Position numbers and translations under genes: made by a program. A stretch of DNA of 32,936 nucleotides, from assembly GCF_000282615.1 (NCBI RefSeq), contig NZ_AKIY01000338.1, positions 1 to 32,936 on the forward strand, read 5' to 3'. Below the pieces are notes generated by a model. It was not told the DNA's origin, made no database searches, and saw only the letters and a list, made by a program, of their open reading frames with translations. Positions 7,589-14,840 of this stretch are shown here, in pieces. Position 1 is the first letter of the stretch. Each line of letters starts with the position of its first letter. This stretch comes from Bradyrhizobium sp. YR681 (lineage in GTDB: Bacteria > Pseudomonadota > Alphaproteobacteria > Rhizobiales > Xanthobacteraceae).

Positions 7589-7933
7589 ATGACGTCCGCC
7601 TTCAACGCCTACGCAGCGCTTGCCCTCGCCATTGTCTTCGAGGTCACTGCGTCCGCCTTCCTCCAGCAATCCGCGCAGTTCACGCGGCCGTGGCCGACGC
7701 TGGCCATGGTGCTGTTCTACGTCGCCTCGTTCTATGCGCTGTCGGTGGCGATCCGGGTCATTCCCCTGAGCATCGCCTACGCGATCTGGGGCGGGGTCGG
7801 CATCATCCTGACCGCGACAATCTCCTTCGTGCTGTTCCGCCAGATGCTGGATGCGGCGGCGTTCGTCGGGATCGGACTGATCGTGTCAGGGGTCGTGATC
7901 ATCAACCTGTTCTCGCAGACGACGGCGCATTGA
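7589..7933 (+). CDS. SMR-family multidrug/compound efflux protein (EmrE/QacE-like)
   Basis: The 114-residue protein has four hydrophobic helices and the SMR signature. Glu18 in ALAIVFEVTASAFLQQS corresponds to the essential membrane Glu of EmrE (Glu14). Helix 2-3 carries LAMVLFYVASFYALSVAIRVIPLSIAYAIWGGVGI, where the IPLSIAYAIWGG block is the family hallmark. SMR proteins work as antiparallel or parallel dimers that exchange protons for lipophilic cations or guanidinium compounds across the inner membrane. The stop codon overlaps the start of a tetR gene (TGATG), and a palindrome lies just upstream, so the expression is probably drug- or metabolite-induced. Confidence 0.9.
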   Translation: MTSAFNAYAALALAIVFEVTASAFLQQSAQFTRPWPTLAMVLFYVASFYALSVAIRVIPLSIAYAIWGGVGIILTATISFVLFRQMLDAAAFVGIGLIVSGVVIINLFSQTTAH

Positions 7934-8502
7934 TGCCGGCGAGCGCCTATACCCGCGCCAAGCAGCCCGAGCAGGTCCGGCGTGCCCTCCTCGACTCTGC
8001 TGCCGCCATCGCCATGGACCATGGTGTCGCGGGCGTCACGGTGCAGGCGGTGGCGGCGGCGGCCGGCGTCACCAAGGGCGGGCTGTTTCACCACTTCGGC
8101 AGCAAGCAGGCGCTGATCGAGGGCCTGTTCGCCGATCTGCTGGCCCGCGTCGATGCCGAGATCGACGCCGCGATCGAGACCGATCCCAAGCCACGCGGCA
8201 GTTTTACTCGTGCTTATGTCAATGCAGTGTTTACCGGCAAGGCGTTCGGCTTCACCACGCCCTGGGCGGCGCTCAGCATGGTGGTCGTCACCGATCCATC
8301 GCTGCGCCGGCTCTGGAACGACTGGATGAAGGCGCGCCTGAAGCGCCACCGCGCGACCGACGGCACGCCCGAGCTCCACGTCGTGCGCCTCGCCGCCGAC
8401 GGCGCCTGGCTGTCCTACGTCACGACGGGACAGACGCGCTTGAACGCCGAGCTGCGCGCCGTGCACGACCACCTGATCGCGCAGACCCATCGGCGCGCGT
8501 AG
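7933..8502 (+). CDS. TetR-family regulator of the SMR efflux operon
   Basis: This 189-residue protein starts MPASAYTRAKQPEQVRRALL at the ATG that overlaps the SMR stop codon. The HTH region (about residues 15-60) reads VTVQAVAAAAGVTKGGLFHHFGSKQALIEGLF, a clear TetR_N domain. The remaining helices (FTRAYVNAVFTG, AALSMVVVTDPSLRRLWNDW) fit the TetR_C ligand domain seen in regulators of small efflux pumps. Translational coupling and the operator-like palindrome upstream of the pump gene suggest repression of its own operon, released when a transported compound binds. Confidence 0.88.
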   Translation: MPASAYTRAKQPEQVRRALLDSAAAIAMDHGVAGVTVQAVAAAAGVTKGGLFHHFGSKQALIEGLFADLLARVDAEIDAAIETDPKPRGSFTRAYVNAVFTGKAFGFTTPWAALSMVVVTDPSLRRLWNDWMKARLKRHRATDGTPELHVVRLAADGAWLSYVTTGQTRLNAELRAVHDHLIAQTHRRA

Positions 8503-8522
8503 CCTTCGAATCTGACCTGTCG

Positions 8523-8951
8523 CTAGTGGCTCTGCGCCGGCTTCGGCGGGCGCTGCGCGGATTTGGACGATTTCGCGCCCGGCTTGGCCGCAGCGCGCGG
8601 CGGCGGTTCGTCGACAGACTGCAGATAGGCCGCGAGCGCCTTGGCGGTGTCGGAACTGGTCGCGTAATGGTCCGCCAGGAACCAGGACAGCGTCAGGCTC
8701 ATGCGCCCCTTGGCAAGACCGCGCGGGCTCCGATGGCAGGTCGTGCAGCCGTCGGCAAACAGCCGGTCGGGCGACTTGCCAGCGTCAAGGTTTTGCGCAG
8801 TCGCAACGGTTCCCGTCAGCCCGGCGACCGCAGCAAAAATCATCAGGGGCGCGATCAGGCCGCGCCCCGGCCGAAAGTGCGATGTCAATGCCGTCCCCAG
8901 AGCGTTTTCAAGCGAAGTGGATGACCTGTTCGCGTCAGGAAAACGCGTCAA
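8523..8951 (-). CDS. Small c-type heme protein, cytochrome-like, secreted
   Basis: The 142-residue frame has a basic N-terminus and a hydrophobic segment (GLIAPLMIFAAVAGLTGTVATAQ, about residues 31-53) that acts as a signal peptide or anchor. It is followed by one CxxCH heme-binding motif, Cys69-Thr-Thr-Cys72-His73. A Met84 within KGRMSLT could be a sixth ligand, but the spacing is unusually short for a class I cytochrome c. The segment LSWFLADHYATSSDTAKALAAYLQSVD resembles the C-terminal helix of cytochromes c. The tail (residues 115-142) is Lys/Pro/Ala-rich. Start codon is uncertain: a TTG inside at about residue 22 gives a more usual signal peptide. Partner enzymes are not visible. Confidence 0.65.
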   Translation of the reverse strand: MTRFPDANRSSTSLENALGTALTSHFRPGRGLIAPLMIFAAVAGLTGTVATAQNLDAGKSPDRLFADGCTTCHRSPRGLAKGRMSLTLSWFLADHYATSSDTAKALAAYLQSVDEPPPRAAAKPGAKSSKSAQRPPKPAQSH

Positions 8952-8975
8952 AAATCCAGAGTTCCCGTCTTGCGG

Positions 8976-9155
8976 TCACGCCGCCAGCAACTGATCGAAT
9001 TCGGGCGGCGTATAGGCCTTGCCGTCCTGGTCGGTGATGACGACCTTCCAGCCCTCGCTCGCCCACACCTTTGCCTTCGCCACGATGAGCAGCCGGCTCT
9101 CGCGGGCAAAACTGCACTTCTCATTATCGCGTTCTGCGATCATCTTGTAGGCCAA
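8976..9155 (-). CDS. Small conserved protein, hypothetical (59 aa)
   Basis: I place the start at TTG 9155, because AAGGGG lies 7 nt upstream, giving M-AYKMIAERDNEKCSFARE; an ATG four codons later (9143) lies too far from that ribosome site. The protein reads SRLLIVAKAKVWASEGWKVV, then ITDQDGKAYTPPEFDQLLAA. It has no signal peptide or membrane segment and is predicted to be a small cytoplasmic alpha/beta protein. I recall similar short hypothetical proteins in Bradyrhizobium; no role is known to me. It is transcribed divergently from the DUF3551 gene. Confidence 0.6.
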   Translation of the reverse strand: MAYKMIAERDNEKCSFARESRLLIVAKAKVWASEGWKVVITDQDGKAYTPPEFDQLLAA

Positions 9156-9294
9156 TGCGCATCCCCTTGCGTTGCCCTGCACCCGCTTCCCTCGTGGCAG
9201 CGGGCTTTGGCGGCAATTCGCCGGGAGCGTGGCAATTTGGTGCCATCCGCAGGCAGCATTGTGCCTGGCTCCGGCCGAACGACGGAGGTCGATC

Positions 9295-9573
9295 ATGCCT
9301 GACATCATGAAGGCGATTCTGCTTGTCGCGGGCTTGCTCGCGGCGAACCTGCTCGGCGCCGCGCCCGCGGCTGCGCAGACCTACGATCCGCGCTATCCCG
9401 TCTGCATCGAGGTCTACAGCATCGACGGCAGCACCATCGATTGCAGCTTTGCGACGATCGCGCAGTGCGCGGCGACCGCGTCCGGGCAGTCCGCACGATG
9501 CTATGCCAACCCCTATGCGATGCAAAACCGCCAAACGGGCCCAGGCCCATCGCCGCCGCGACGGAACCGCTAG
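9295..9573 (+). CDS. DUF3551 family secreted protein
   Basis: The 92-residue protein has a signal peptide (MPDIMKAILLVAGLLAANLL...APAAAQ, cut near residue 28), then the DUF3551 pattern: YDPRYPVCIEVYS, a Cys after IDGSTID, IAQCAATASGQSARCYANPYA, with four cysteines that are likely paired in the periplasm. The start at 9295 is preceded by GGAGG at 7 nt. DUF3551 proteins are short, multi-copy and nearly restricted to Bradyrhizobium and relatives; their function is unknown. The tail is Pro/Arg-rich. Convergent with the coiled-coil gene at 9588. Confidence 0.82.
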   Translation: MPDIMKAILLVAGLLAANLLGAAPAAAQTYDPRYPVCIEVYSIDGSTIDCSFATIAQCAATASGQSARCYANPYAMQNRQTGPGPSPPRRNR

Positions 9574-9587
9574 CGCCCGCGATCCGC

Positions 9588-9866
9588 TCAGTGCACGCGT
9601 ATGACGTGCGGGCGGCCGAGATCAATCAATCCCTGCACCGCCGAGAGGCGGTCGTCCAGGGCCGCGATCGTCAGCAGCAGATTGTTGCGGCGCTCGTCGA
9701 GCAGGCCCATCTCGGCGCCGGAGAGTTTTGCGCTCGCCCGTTGCTTGTGAATGCCTTCGAGAGATTCCCGCAGCCCGGCAATCAGGCCGGAGAGCTGTTT
9801 CACCTCTTTGGTCATCGACCGCTTCGCGACATTTTGGCGGCGCGACTCCGCCTGGCTCTGTCTCAT
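9588..9866 (-). CDS. Small coiled-coil protein, hypothetical (92 aa)
   Basis: ATG 9866 is preceded by GGGAGG (a GTG directly before it is less likely). The sequence is helical and charged throughout: VKQLSGLIAGLRESLEGIHKQ, then LSGAEMGLLDERRNNLLLTIAALDDRLSAVQGL, consistent with a two-helix coiled coil or hairpin. It has no signal peptide or cysteine. It is probably a small cytoplasmic structural or adaptor protein; no family recognised. Confidence 0.6.
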   Translation of the reverse strand: MRQSQAESRRQNVAKRSMTKEVKQLSGLIAGLRESLEGIHKQRASAKLSGAEMGLLDERRNNLLLTIAALDDRLSAVQGLIDLGRPHVIRVH

Positions 9867-9997
9867 CACATCCTCCCGTGCCCCGCTGCCCCGAGTGGAT
9901 GCTTACATCTTTGGATACACATCTTACGATCGATGAAATCTGCCCGCGAAGAACTTTCTCAAATTGTACGCTCAGGGAACTTAGCCTCCCCGAGCAG

Positions 9998-10023
9998 AAA
10001 GCCCGGCGCGAAGGCCGGGCTTT
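9998..10023 (-). terminator. Hairpin terminator after the SH3-protein gene
   Basis: A perfect 10-bp stem AAAGCCCGGC / GCCGGGCTTT with a 6-nt loop lies 12 nt beyond the stop codon of the minus-strand SH3 gene. The stem ends in TTT on either strand, so it may work in both directions. Confidence 0.7.
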
Positions 10024-10034
10024 CATCGGTCACG

Positions 10035-10979
10035 CTAGTGCTTGGGATGTCCGCCACCGGGACCGCCGGCCGGGGCACCGCGCGGAGCGGCATTGATGTG
10101 CGGAGCGCCGCCGCCATGCGGCATCGCGGGTGCCGCCGCGCGGGGCGCCGGCATCTGCGCATGCGCATTCATCGGCGAACCATGGCTGACATTCGGCTGC
10201 GCCACATGGGGCATTGCGGGCCGGGCCGCGGGCGCGGCCGACATGCGCGGCGCTTCATGCGGACGCGCCATCGTGGGCGCATGCGGTGCGGCGCGGCTCG
10301 CCGCACGATCGTGCATCATCCGCGCCTGCGCATCGCGCGAGCTGCGGTTCTGCGCGTCGGTCGCCCGCGCGTTCACCGAGCGGTCGCTTCGCTCAACGCG
10401 AGCCCGATCCGTCGCAACCGCCGTGTCGCGCTTGGCGATGACGGCGTAATGCCGCGCCGTCGCGGCATGCCCCCGGTCATTCGCACCGCTACGCCCCAGT
10501 GCGACCGCAGCATCGCGCGTCGCCGCACGGCCGATACGGGCCGCATGCGGATCGATCGTCATCCGCGTCGCGACGCGTTCGTGCGAGGTCCAGTATTGAT
10601 TCCAGTAGGCGTGGCGGCGATACCACGGCCGTCCCTCGTAATAGCTCGACCAGTACGAGCTCAGCACGAAGGGCGCGACCGGCACGTCGATCTCGTCGAC
10701 ATAGTCGGGAAGATAGACGTAGTGATTGCGGTAGAGATATTCGAGATATTGCGACGACACCCAGCCGCGATCGTCGGAGAAGCTCACGTCGCACCAGGCA
10801 TTGCCGCGCAGGCAGCCATGGATGTTGACGCGGGCGCCCTCGGGGATGCGATCGACCAGGGGAAAGCCCGAACCCGGCCCGGCGCGCAGGCCGGTCGAGA
10901 CGGTGACGATACCCGGCGCGGCCAGTGCGGCCGTCGGGGCGAGCAGCAATGCTGCAACCAAAGCGCTCTTGAGTCTCAT
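10035..10979 (-). CDS. Secreted SH3-domain protein with Ala/Pro/His-rich tail
   Basis: The 314-residue protein starts at ATG 10979 behind a GAGGAGG ribosome site. Residues 1-21 (MRLKSALVAALLLAPTAALA) are a signal peptide. Residues about 22-85 are a bacterial SH3 (SH3_3) domain: IVTVSTGLRAGPGSGFPLV, IPEGARVNIHGC, WCDVSFSDDRGWVSSQYL. A Tyr/Trp-rich part follows (YWSSYYEGRPWYRRHAYWN, about 110-145). The second half is low-complexity, rich in Ala, Arg, His, Met and Pro. SH3_3 domains of this kind usually bind peptidoglycan or other envelope components, so a periplasmic or outer-envelope role is likely. There are two Cys in the SH3 domain that may pair. Confidence 0.75.
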   Translation of the reverse strand: MRLKSALVAALLLAPTAALAAPGIVTVSTGLRAGPGSGFPLVDRIPEGARVNIHGCLRGNAWCDVSFSDDRGWVSSQYLEYLYRNHYVYLPDYVDEIDVPVAPFVLSSYWSSYYEGRPWYRRHAYWNQYWTSHERVATRMTIDPHAARIGRAATRDAAVALGRSGANDRGHAATARHYAVIAKRDTAVATDRARVERSDRSVNARATDAQNRSSRDAQARMMHDRAASRAAPHAPTMARPHEAPRMSAAPAARPAMPHVAQPNVSHGSPMNAHAQMPAPRAAAPAMPHGGGAPHINAAPRGAPAGGPGGGHPKH

Positions 10980-11133
10980 GGCGAATTCCTCCTCTGCGGT
11001 TTGGAACGCGCCAGTGATACGGGCGTTCCGCGCGCAGAGGCCGCATCCCTCGAAAGATTGAGACGCATGCCGCGCGCGGTTCAATATTCATTCGCCGTTC
11101 ATCGGCGTCGCGCGCGCGAGCGCGGCCCGTCCG

Positions 11134-13056
11134 TCACCTTGCCTGCAGCATGAAGGCGTCGAAATACGAGGCGAGCCCGGCAAAGTCCTCGATCGGCAGC
11201 ACGCATGCGACATACTGGTCAGGCCGCACCACAACCATGCAGCCGGCCTTGCGATCGATGCCGCGCATCTCGAAGACGTCGTGACCGCTCTTGAGGTCCG
11301 GACAGAACATCTTTTCGTAGTCGAGCAGACCGTAGCGCCCCTTGCGCGGAAGCAGCAGCGACGGCATCGCCTCGAGGGCGAGGTCGCGATGATCCTGCTG
11401 GAACACCGCGCGCAGATCGATCACGCCGTCGATGTCGACGCTGTTCGGGGTATATCTCCGGATCGGAGATGTCCGGGACTCCGCGAGGAAATCGCACAAG
11501 GCACGGATGGCCGAGTCCGACGCTGTCGGATTTTCGGCGGGCGAAAACGCATAGATCCGGAAGCGGCCGTCGGCTTGCGCCGCATGGCCGAGATGAACAG
11601 GCTTTGCGTCCCCAAGCCGAATGACCGGCGCGGAATGGAAGCGCGTACCGATCACGAGGCCTTTCGCGAGATGCTGATGTGACGTTGTGCCGGTCAAGGT
11701 CGAATGCTTGTAGTGCGTCGCGGTGCCCGCGGTATAACGGCCATGCCGGACAAAATAGTCCTGCGTCCCGGCGGCATCGACGCCGCCAGCTTTCGCGGCG
11801 GAAGCCAAAATCCCTGCCCACTCGCGGTCGAAGTCGATCAGCTCCTTTGCAACGGCCTGGCGCTCGGCCGAATAGGAGTGCAGCAGGCCCGGCGCGCACT
11901 GCTTGCGCAGCACCGCGGCGAGCTTCCAGCCGAGATTGAAGGCGTCCTGCATCGAGACGTTCATGCCCTGCCCCGCCTTCGGGCTGTGGGTATGGCAGGC
12001 ATCGCCGGCGATGAAGATGCGCGGCAGGCGCGTATCGAGTTCGGTCTCCGGCACGTCGTCGAACTTGTCGGTGAGGCGCTGGCCGATCTCGTAGACCGAC
12101 CACCAGGCGATCTCCTTCACCTCAAGCGTATGCGGCTTCAGGATCCGCTGCGCTTTGGCGATCACGTCCTCGGCGGTGATGTTGCGGTTGGCAACGCGTT
12201 CACCGACATCCAGCTTGGCGAGCTCGACATAGATGCGGACCATGTAGCCGCCTTCGCGCGGAATGATCAGCAGGCTGCCGTCCTTCGCCGACTGGACCAG
12301 GGACTTGAAGCGGATGTCAGGAAAATCGGTCACCGCCAGCACGTCCATCACGCCCCAGGCGTGGTTGGCGGAATCGCCATGCAGCTCGCGGCCGATCGAT
12401 TTGCGCACGGTGCTGCGCGCGCCGTCGCAGCCGACGACGTAGCGTGCCTTGATGGTCTCGACCTTGCCCTCGTCGCCGGCATCGACGCGCTCGAGGCGCA
12501 CGGTTACGGCATGGTCGGCAGGATCTGCGGCCGGATCGACCTGAAGATCGAGCAGGCGGCGGCTGTAATGGGGCTCGAGCCTGGCCGGTGCCTTGCGCAT
12601 GACGTCGAGAAAGCCGTCATGGATGCGCGCCTGGTTGAGGATGACGTGCGGGAATTCGGACAGCCCGTCCTCGACGTCCTGCACCCGGCCGCTGCGGACG
12701 ATGCTCTCGGGCGTCTGCTCGTTCGGCTTCCAGAACGTCGTCTCGTTGACCCAATAGGCTTCCTTCAGCACGCGCTCGCTGAAGCCATAGGCGTGGAACA
12801 TCTCCAGGGTGCGGCAGGCGATGCCATCGGCCTGCCCCACCAGCAAACGGCCCGGCTTCTGCTCGACGATGCAGGTCCTGATATCGGGGAATTGCGCAAG
12901 CTGGGCGGCGAGCGTCAGGCCGGCGGGACCGCAGCCGACGATGAGGACGTCGACCTCCTCGGGCACGGCGCCCGCTGCACCCGAAGCCTGGATGCGTTCG
13001 GAAGGATCGGCAATTTCGGGGTCGCCCGGCTGGAATCCATTGAGATGGAATTGCAT
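11134..13056 (-). CDS. mobA: 3-hydroxybenzoate 4-monooxygenase-like FAD monooxygenase
   Basis: The 640-residue length and the start MQFHLNGFQPGDPEI match MobA of Comamonas testosteroni as I remember it. It is an FAD-dependent aromatic hydroxylase of the phenol 2-monooxygenase type, using NADPH and O2 to convert 3-hydroxybenzoate to protocatechuate. Motifs seen are the GCGPAG dinucleotide fold (41-46), GCDGARSTVRKSIG (DG motif, about 209-222) and GDACHTHSPKAGQGMN (GD motif, 351-366). The region from about 460 onward is the thioredoxin-like C-terminal domain of this group. It is divergent from a MarR gene, the same arrangement as mobA/mobR. The start is ATG 13056; six codons of open frame upstream (to 13074) are not needed. 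A related phenol hydroxylase is the alternative. Confidence 0.83.
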   Translation of the reverse strand: MQFHLNGFQPGDPEIADPSERIQASGAAGAVPEEVDVLIVGCGPAGLTLAAQLAQFPDIRTCIVEQKPGRLLVGQADGIACRTLEMFHAYGFSERVLKEAYWVNETTFWKPNEQTPESIVRSGRVQDVEDGLSEFPHVILNQARIHDGFLDVMRKAPARLEPHYSRRLLDLQVDPAADPADHAVTVRLERVDAGDEGKVETIKARYVVGCDGARSTVRKSIGRELHGDSANHAWGVMDVLAVTDFPDIRFKSLVQSAKDGSLLIIPREGGYMVRIYVELAKLDVGERVANRNITAEDVIAKAQRILKPHTLEVKEIAWWSVYEIGQRLTDKFDDVPETELDTRLPRIFIAGDACHTHSPKAGQGMNVSMQDAFNLGWKLAAVLRKQCAPGLLHSYSAERQAVAKELIDFDREWAGILASAAKAGGVDAAGTQDYFVRHGRYTAGTATHYKHSTLTGTTSHQHLAKGLVIGTRFHSAPVIRLGDAKPVHLGHAAQADGRFRIYAFSPAENPTASDSAIRALCDFLAESRTSPIRRYTPNSVDIDGVIDLRAVFQQDHRDLALEAMPSLLLPRKGRYGLLDYEKMFCPDLKSGHDVFEMRGIDRKAGCMVVVRPDQYVACVLPIEDFAGLASYFDAFMLQAR

Positions 13057-13092
13057 GAGCACCTCTCCCGTCAACGTCTTCTTCGATATTGC

Positions 13093-13119
13093 TCAGTATG
13101 CTGATGATCAGTATACTTG
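13093..13119. promoter_or_regulatory. Repeated TCAGTATRCT sites, probable MarR (MobR-like) operator
   Basis: TCAGTATGCTGA at 13093-13104 and TCAGTATACTTG at 13108-13119 share TCAGTATRCT and start 15 bp apart. Each is nearly palindromic around the TATR centre. They sit between the divergent monooxygenase and marR starts, in the only A/T-rich stretch of that spacer, which is where a repressor of both promoters would bind. Confidence 0.55.
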
Positions 13120-13159
13120 TCAATAATCCGCGACCTCCCTGCCGTCCGAGGAGAATTCG

Positions 13160-13615
13160 GTGAAAGACAACAACGAGATGCCCGGGCATCTGGCCCGACG
13201 GTTCCAGCAGATCGCAGTGGCGGTGTTCCTGGCCGAGGTCGAAAACGCCGGCTTCGACCTCACGCCGGTGCAATACGCCGCGCTCGCGACCATCAAGGCC
13301 AATCCGGGACTCGACCAGGTCACGCTCGCCGGATTGATCGCCTATGACCGCACCACCATCACCGGCGTGATCGACCGCCTCGTGCAGAAGGGGCTGGCGG
13401 AGCGCCGTGCCAGTCCTCGCGACCGCCGTGCCCGCGAGCTCGAGATCACCGACGAAGGCCGGCGCATCTTGCGCAAGGTCACACCGGCCGTGGAGTCCGC
13501 CCAGCGGGTCATGCTGCGCGGCCTCAGCGCCCGGGAAGGCGAGGAGCTGATGCGGCTGTTGCGCAAGGCCATCGCGGCCGGCAACGAGCTCAGCCGCGCT
13601 CCACTGCGCGAATGA
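13160..13615 (+). CDS. mobR: MarR-family regulator, MobR-like
   Basis: This 151-residue protein starts at GTG 13160, with GAGGAG about 7 nt upstream. The winged-helix core is LTPVQYAALATIKANPGLDQVTLAGLIAYDRTTITGVIDRLVQKGLAERRASPRDRRARELEITDEG in outline, the classical MarR_2 pattern, with the DRRARE wing. The helices at both ends form the dimer interface. By family and location it probably represses the divergent 3-hydroxybenzoate monooxygenase gene and is released by the aromatic substrate, as known for MobR of Comamonas. The gene symbol is by analogy. Confidence 0.82.
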   Translation: MKDNNEMPGHLARRFQQIAVAVFLAEVENAGFDLTPVQYAALATIKANPGLDQVTLAGLIAYDRTTITGVIDRLVQKGLAERRASPRDRRARELEITDEGRRILRKVTPAVESAQRVMLRGLSAREGEELMRLLRKAIAAGNELSRAPLRE

Positions 13616-13696
13616 GCACCTTGATGTCCGTAATTGTCGCAGGCCTGCGAAACCAGGAACTAACCTTCGGCTGCTACCGTCGGGCCCATTCGGCGC

Positions 13697-13712
13697 TTAA
13701 CGCGCGGTTAAC
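13697..13712 (+). promoter_or_regulatory. CtrA-type box TTAA-N7-TTAAC before the COG4315 gene
   Basis: TTAA at 13697, seven bases, then TTAAC ending at 13712 is an exact match to the CtrA consensus of Alphaproteobacteria. It is 21 nt before the ATG at 13734, so it would overlap the promoter or transcript start, a position more fitting for repression than activation. Confidence 0.55.
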
Positions 13713-13733
13713 TTTGCCGGTCGGGAGTTTCGG

Positions 13734-14165
13734 ATGTTCAGGTTCACCATTGCGGCCGCGGCGATCGCGCTCTCGACCGTCCCCGCGCTGGCAAACGGCC
13801 ATGGCGGCGATGCCCCTCCTCCACCCAAGCCCGAGGCGACGACCGCACCGGCCAAGGTGGTCCTGACCAAGCAGGGTCCCAAGCTCGTCGATCCCAAGGG
13901 CATGACGCTCTACACGTACGAGCGTGACACCAGCGGCAAGAGCTCGAACTGCAACGGCAAGTGCACCGAGAGCTGGGTCCCGCTGCCTGCAACCGCCGAT
14001 GCCAAGGCCATCGGCGACTTCACCGTGATCAGCCGCAACGACGGCAGCAAGATGTGGGCGTACCGCTATCGTCCGCTCTACACCTCGCCGGCGGACAAGG
14101 CGCCCGGCGACGCCAACGGTATCGCCACGACGCTGCAATGGCGCATCGCGCGGCCCGAGGAATAG
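13734..14165 (+). CDS. COG4315-type secreted protein (Yx(FWY)xxD repeat family)
   Basis: The 143-residue protein has a signal peptide (MFRFTIAAAAIALSTVPALA, cut before NGHGG) and a short Pro-rich linker. The domain LVDPKGMTLYTYERDTSGKSSNCNGKCTESWVPL is the secreted-repeat unit typical of this family; two Cys (CNGKC) probably pair. A second unit appears as SKMWAYRYRPLYTSPADKAPGD. There is no lipobox, so it is likely soluble in the periplasm rather than a lipoprotein. Function of the family is not established. A CtrA-type box lies directly upstream. Confidence 0.8.
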   Translation: MFRFTIAAAAIALSTVPALANGHGGDAPPPPKPEATTAPAKVVLTKQGPKLVDPKGMTLYTYERDTSGKSSNCNGKCTESWVPLPATADAKAIGDFTVISRNDGSKMWAYRYRPLYTSPADKAPGDANGIATTLQWRIARPEE

Positions 14166-14186
14166 CGCGCGAACGACGCGCGGCCA

Positions 14187-14840
14187 TCAGCCGCGCCAGC
14201 TTCTCGTCGCCTCGACCTGCGCGCTCTGTCCGGGCGGCAGCACCACGACCATCGAGTTGAGCTTCACCCGGTCGTAGAGGTCGATCACGTCTTCATTGCG
14301 CATCCGGATGCAGCCCGACGAGATCGCCTGCCCGATATATTCGGGCTGGTTGGTGCCGTGGATACGGTAGAGCGTGTCCTTGTTGCCGGCATAGAGATAG
14401 ATGCCGCGTGCGCCCAGCGGATTGGCGGGACCACCGGAGACGCGCGCCGGATACGGTCCGAGGCGCGCCTGGATGTCCGCGGTCGGAACCCAGTCCGGCC
14501 ATTCCGCCAGACGGCCGACGCGCGCGACTCCCGAGAACGCCATGGCTTCCTCGCCGACCGCGACGCCGTAGCGGATCGCCTTGCCGTCGGGCAGCACGAA
14601 ATAGAGGTAGCGCGCATCGGTATCGACCAGGATCGTGCCCGGCTGCTCCTTGCGCGGATAATCGACGATGTGACGGAGAAATTGCTCAGGCACGTTCGCC
14701 TGCGCGTAAGGCGCGTGCGCCAGCAACTGCCGGTCGCGCGGCGTCATGCTCGCATCCGTCGATGGCGAGAGAGTCGTCTGCATGCAGCCGCCCAGCGGCA
14801 GCAAGGCAACGACGAACAAAGCGAGTAGAAATCTTGGCAC
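14187..14840 (-). CDS. L,D-transpeptidase (YkuD) lipoprotein
   Basis: Starting at GTG 14840 gives 217 residues with a lipoprotein signal: PRFLLALFVVALLPLGGC, with lipobox LGGC and Cys19 as the lipid site. A longer frame to 14963 would put the lipobox 60 residues in, which is not workable. The YkuD domain (about 65-205) contains YLYFVLPDGKAIRYGVAVG, RIHGTNQPEYIGQAISSGCIRM with the catalytic His and Cys, then NEDVIDLYDRV. Such enzymes make 3-3 cross-links in peptidoglycan or attach proteins to it, and are abundant in Rhizobiales, whose polar growth relies on them. Convergent with the COG4315 gene. Confidence 0.87.
   Translation of the reverse strand: MPRFLLALFVVALLPLGGCMQTTLSPSTDASMTPRDRQLLAHAPYAQANVPEQFLRHIVDYPRKEQPGTILVDTDARYLYFVLPDGKAIRYGVAVGEEAMAFSGVARVGRLAEWPDWVPTADIQARLGPYPARVSGGPANPLGARGIYLYAGNKDTLYRIHGTNQPEYIGQAISSGCIRMRNEDVIDLYDRVKLNSMVVVLPPGQSAQVEATRSWRG

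Noticed and set aside
9441..11153. 570-codon plus-strand open frame opposite the SH3 gene
   Set aside because: The translation is Arg/His-rich without any domain, and it crosses the DUF3551 end, the coiled-coil gene and a terminator.
11704..13104. 466-codon plus-strand open frame opposite the monooxygenase gene
   Set aside because: It is the complement of a clear FAD monooxygenase with all motifs, and its own translation lacks family features.
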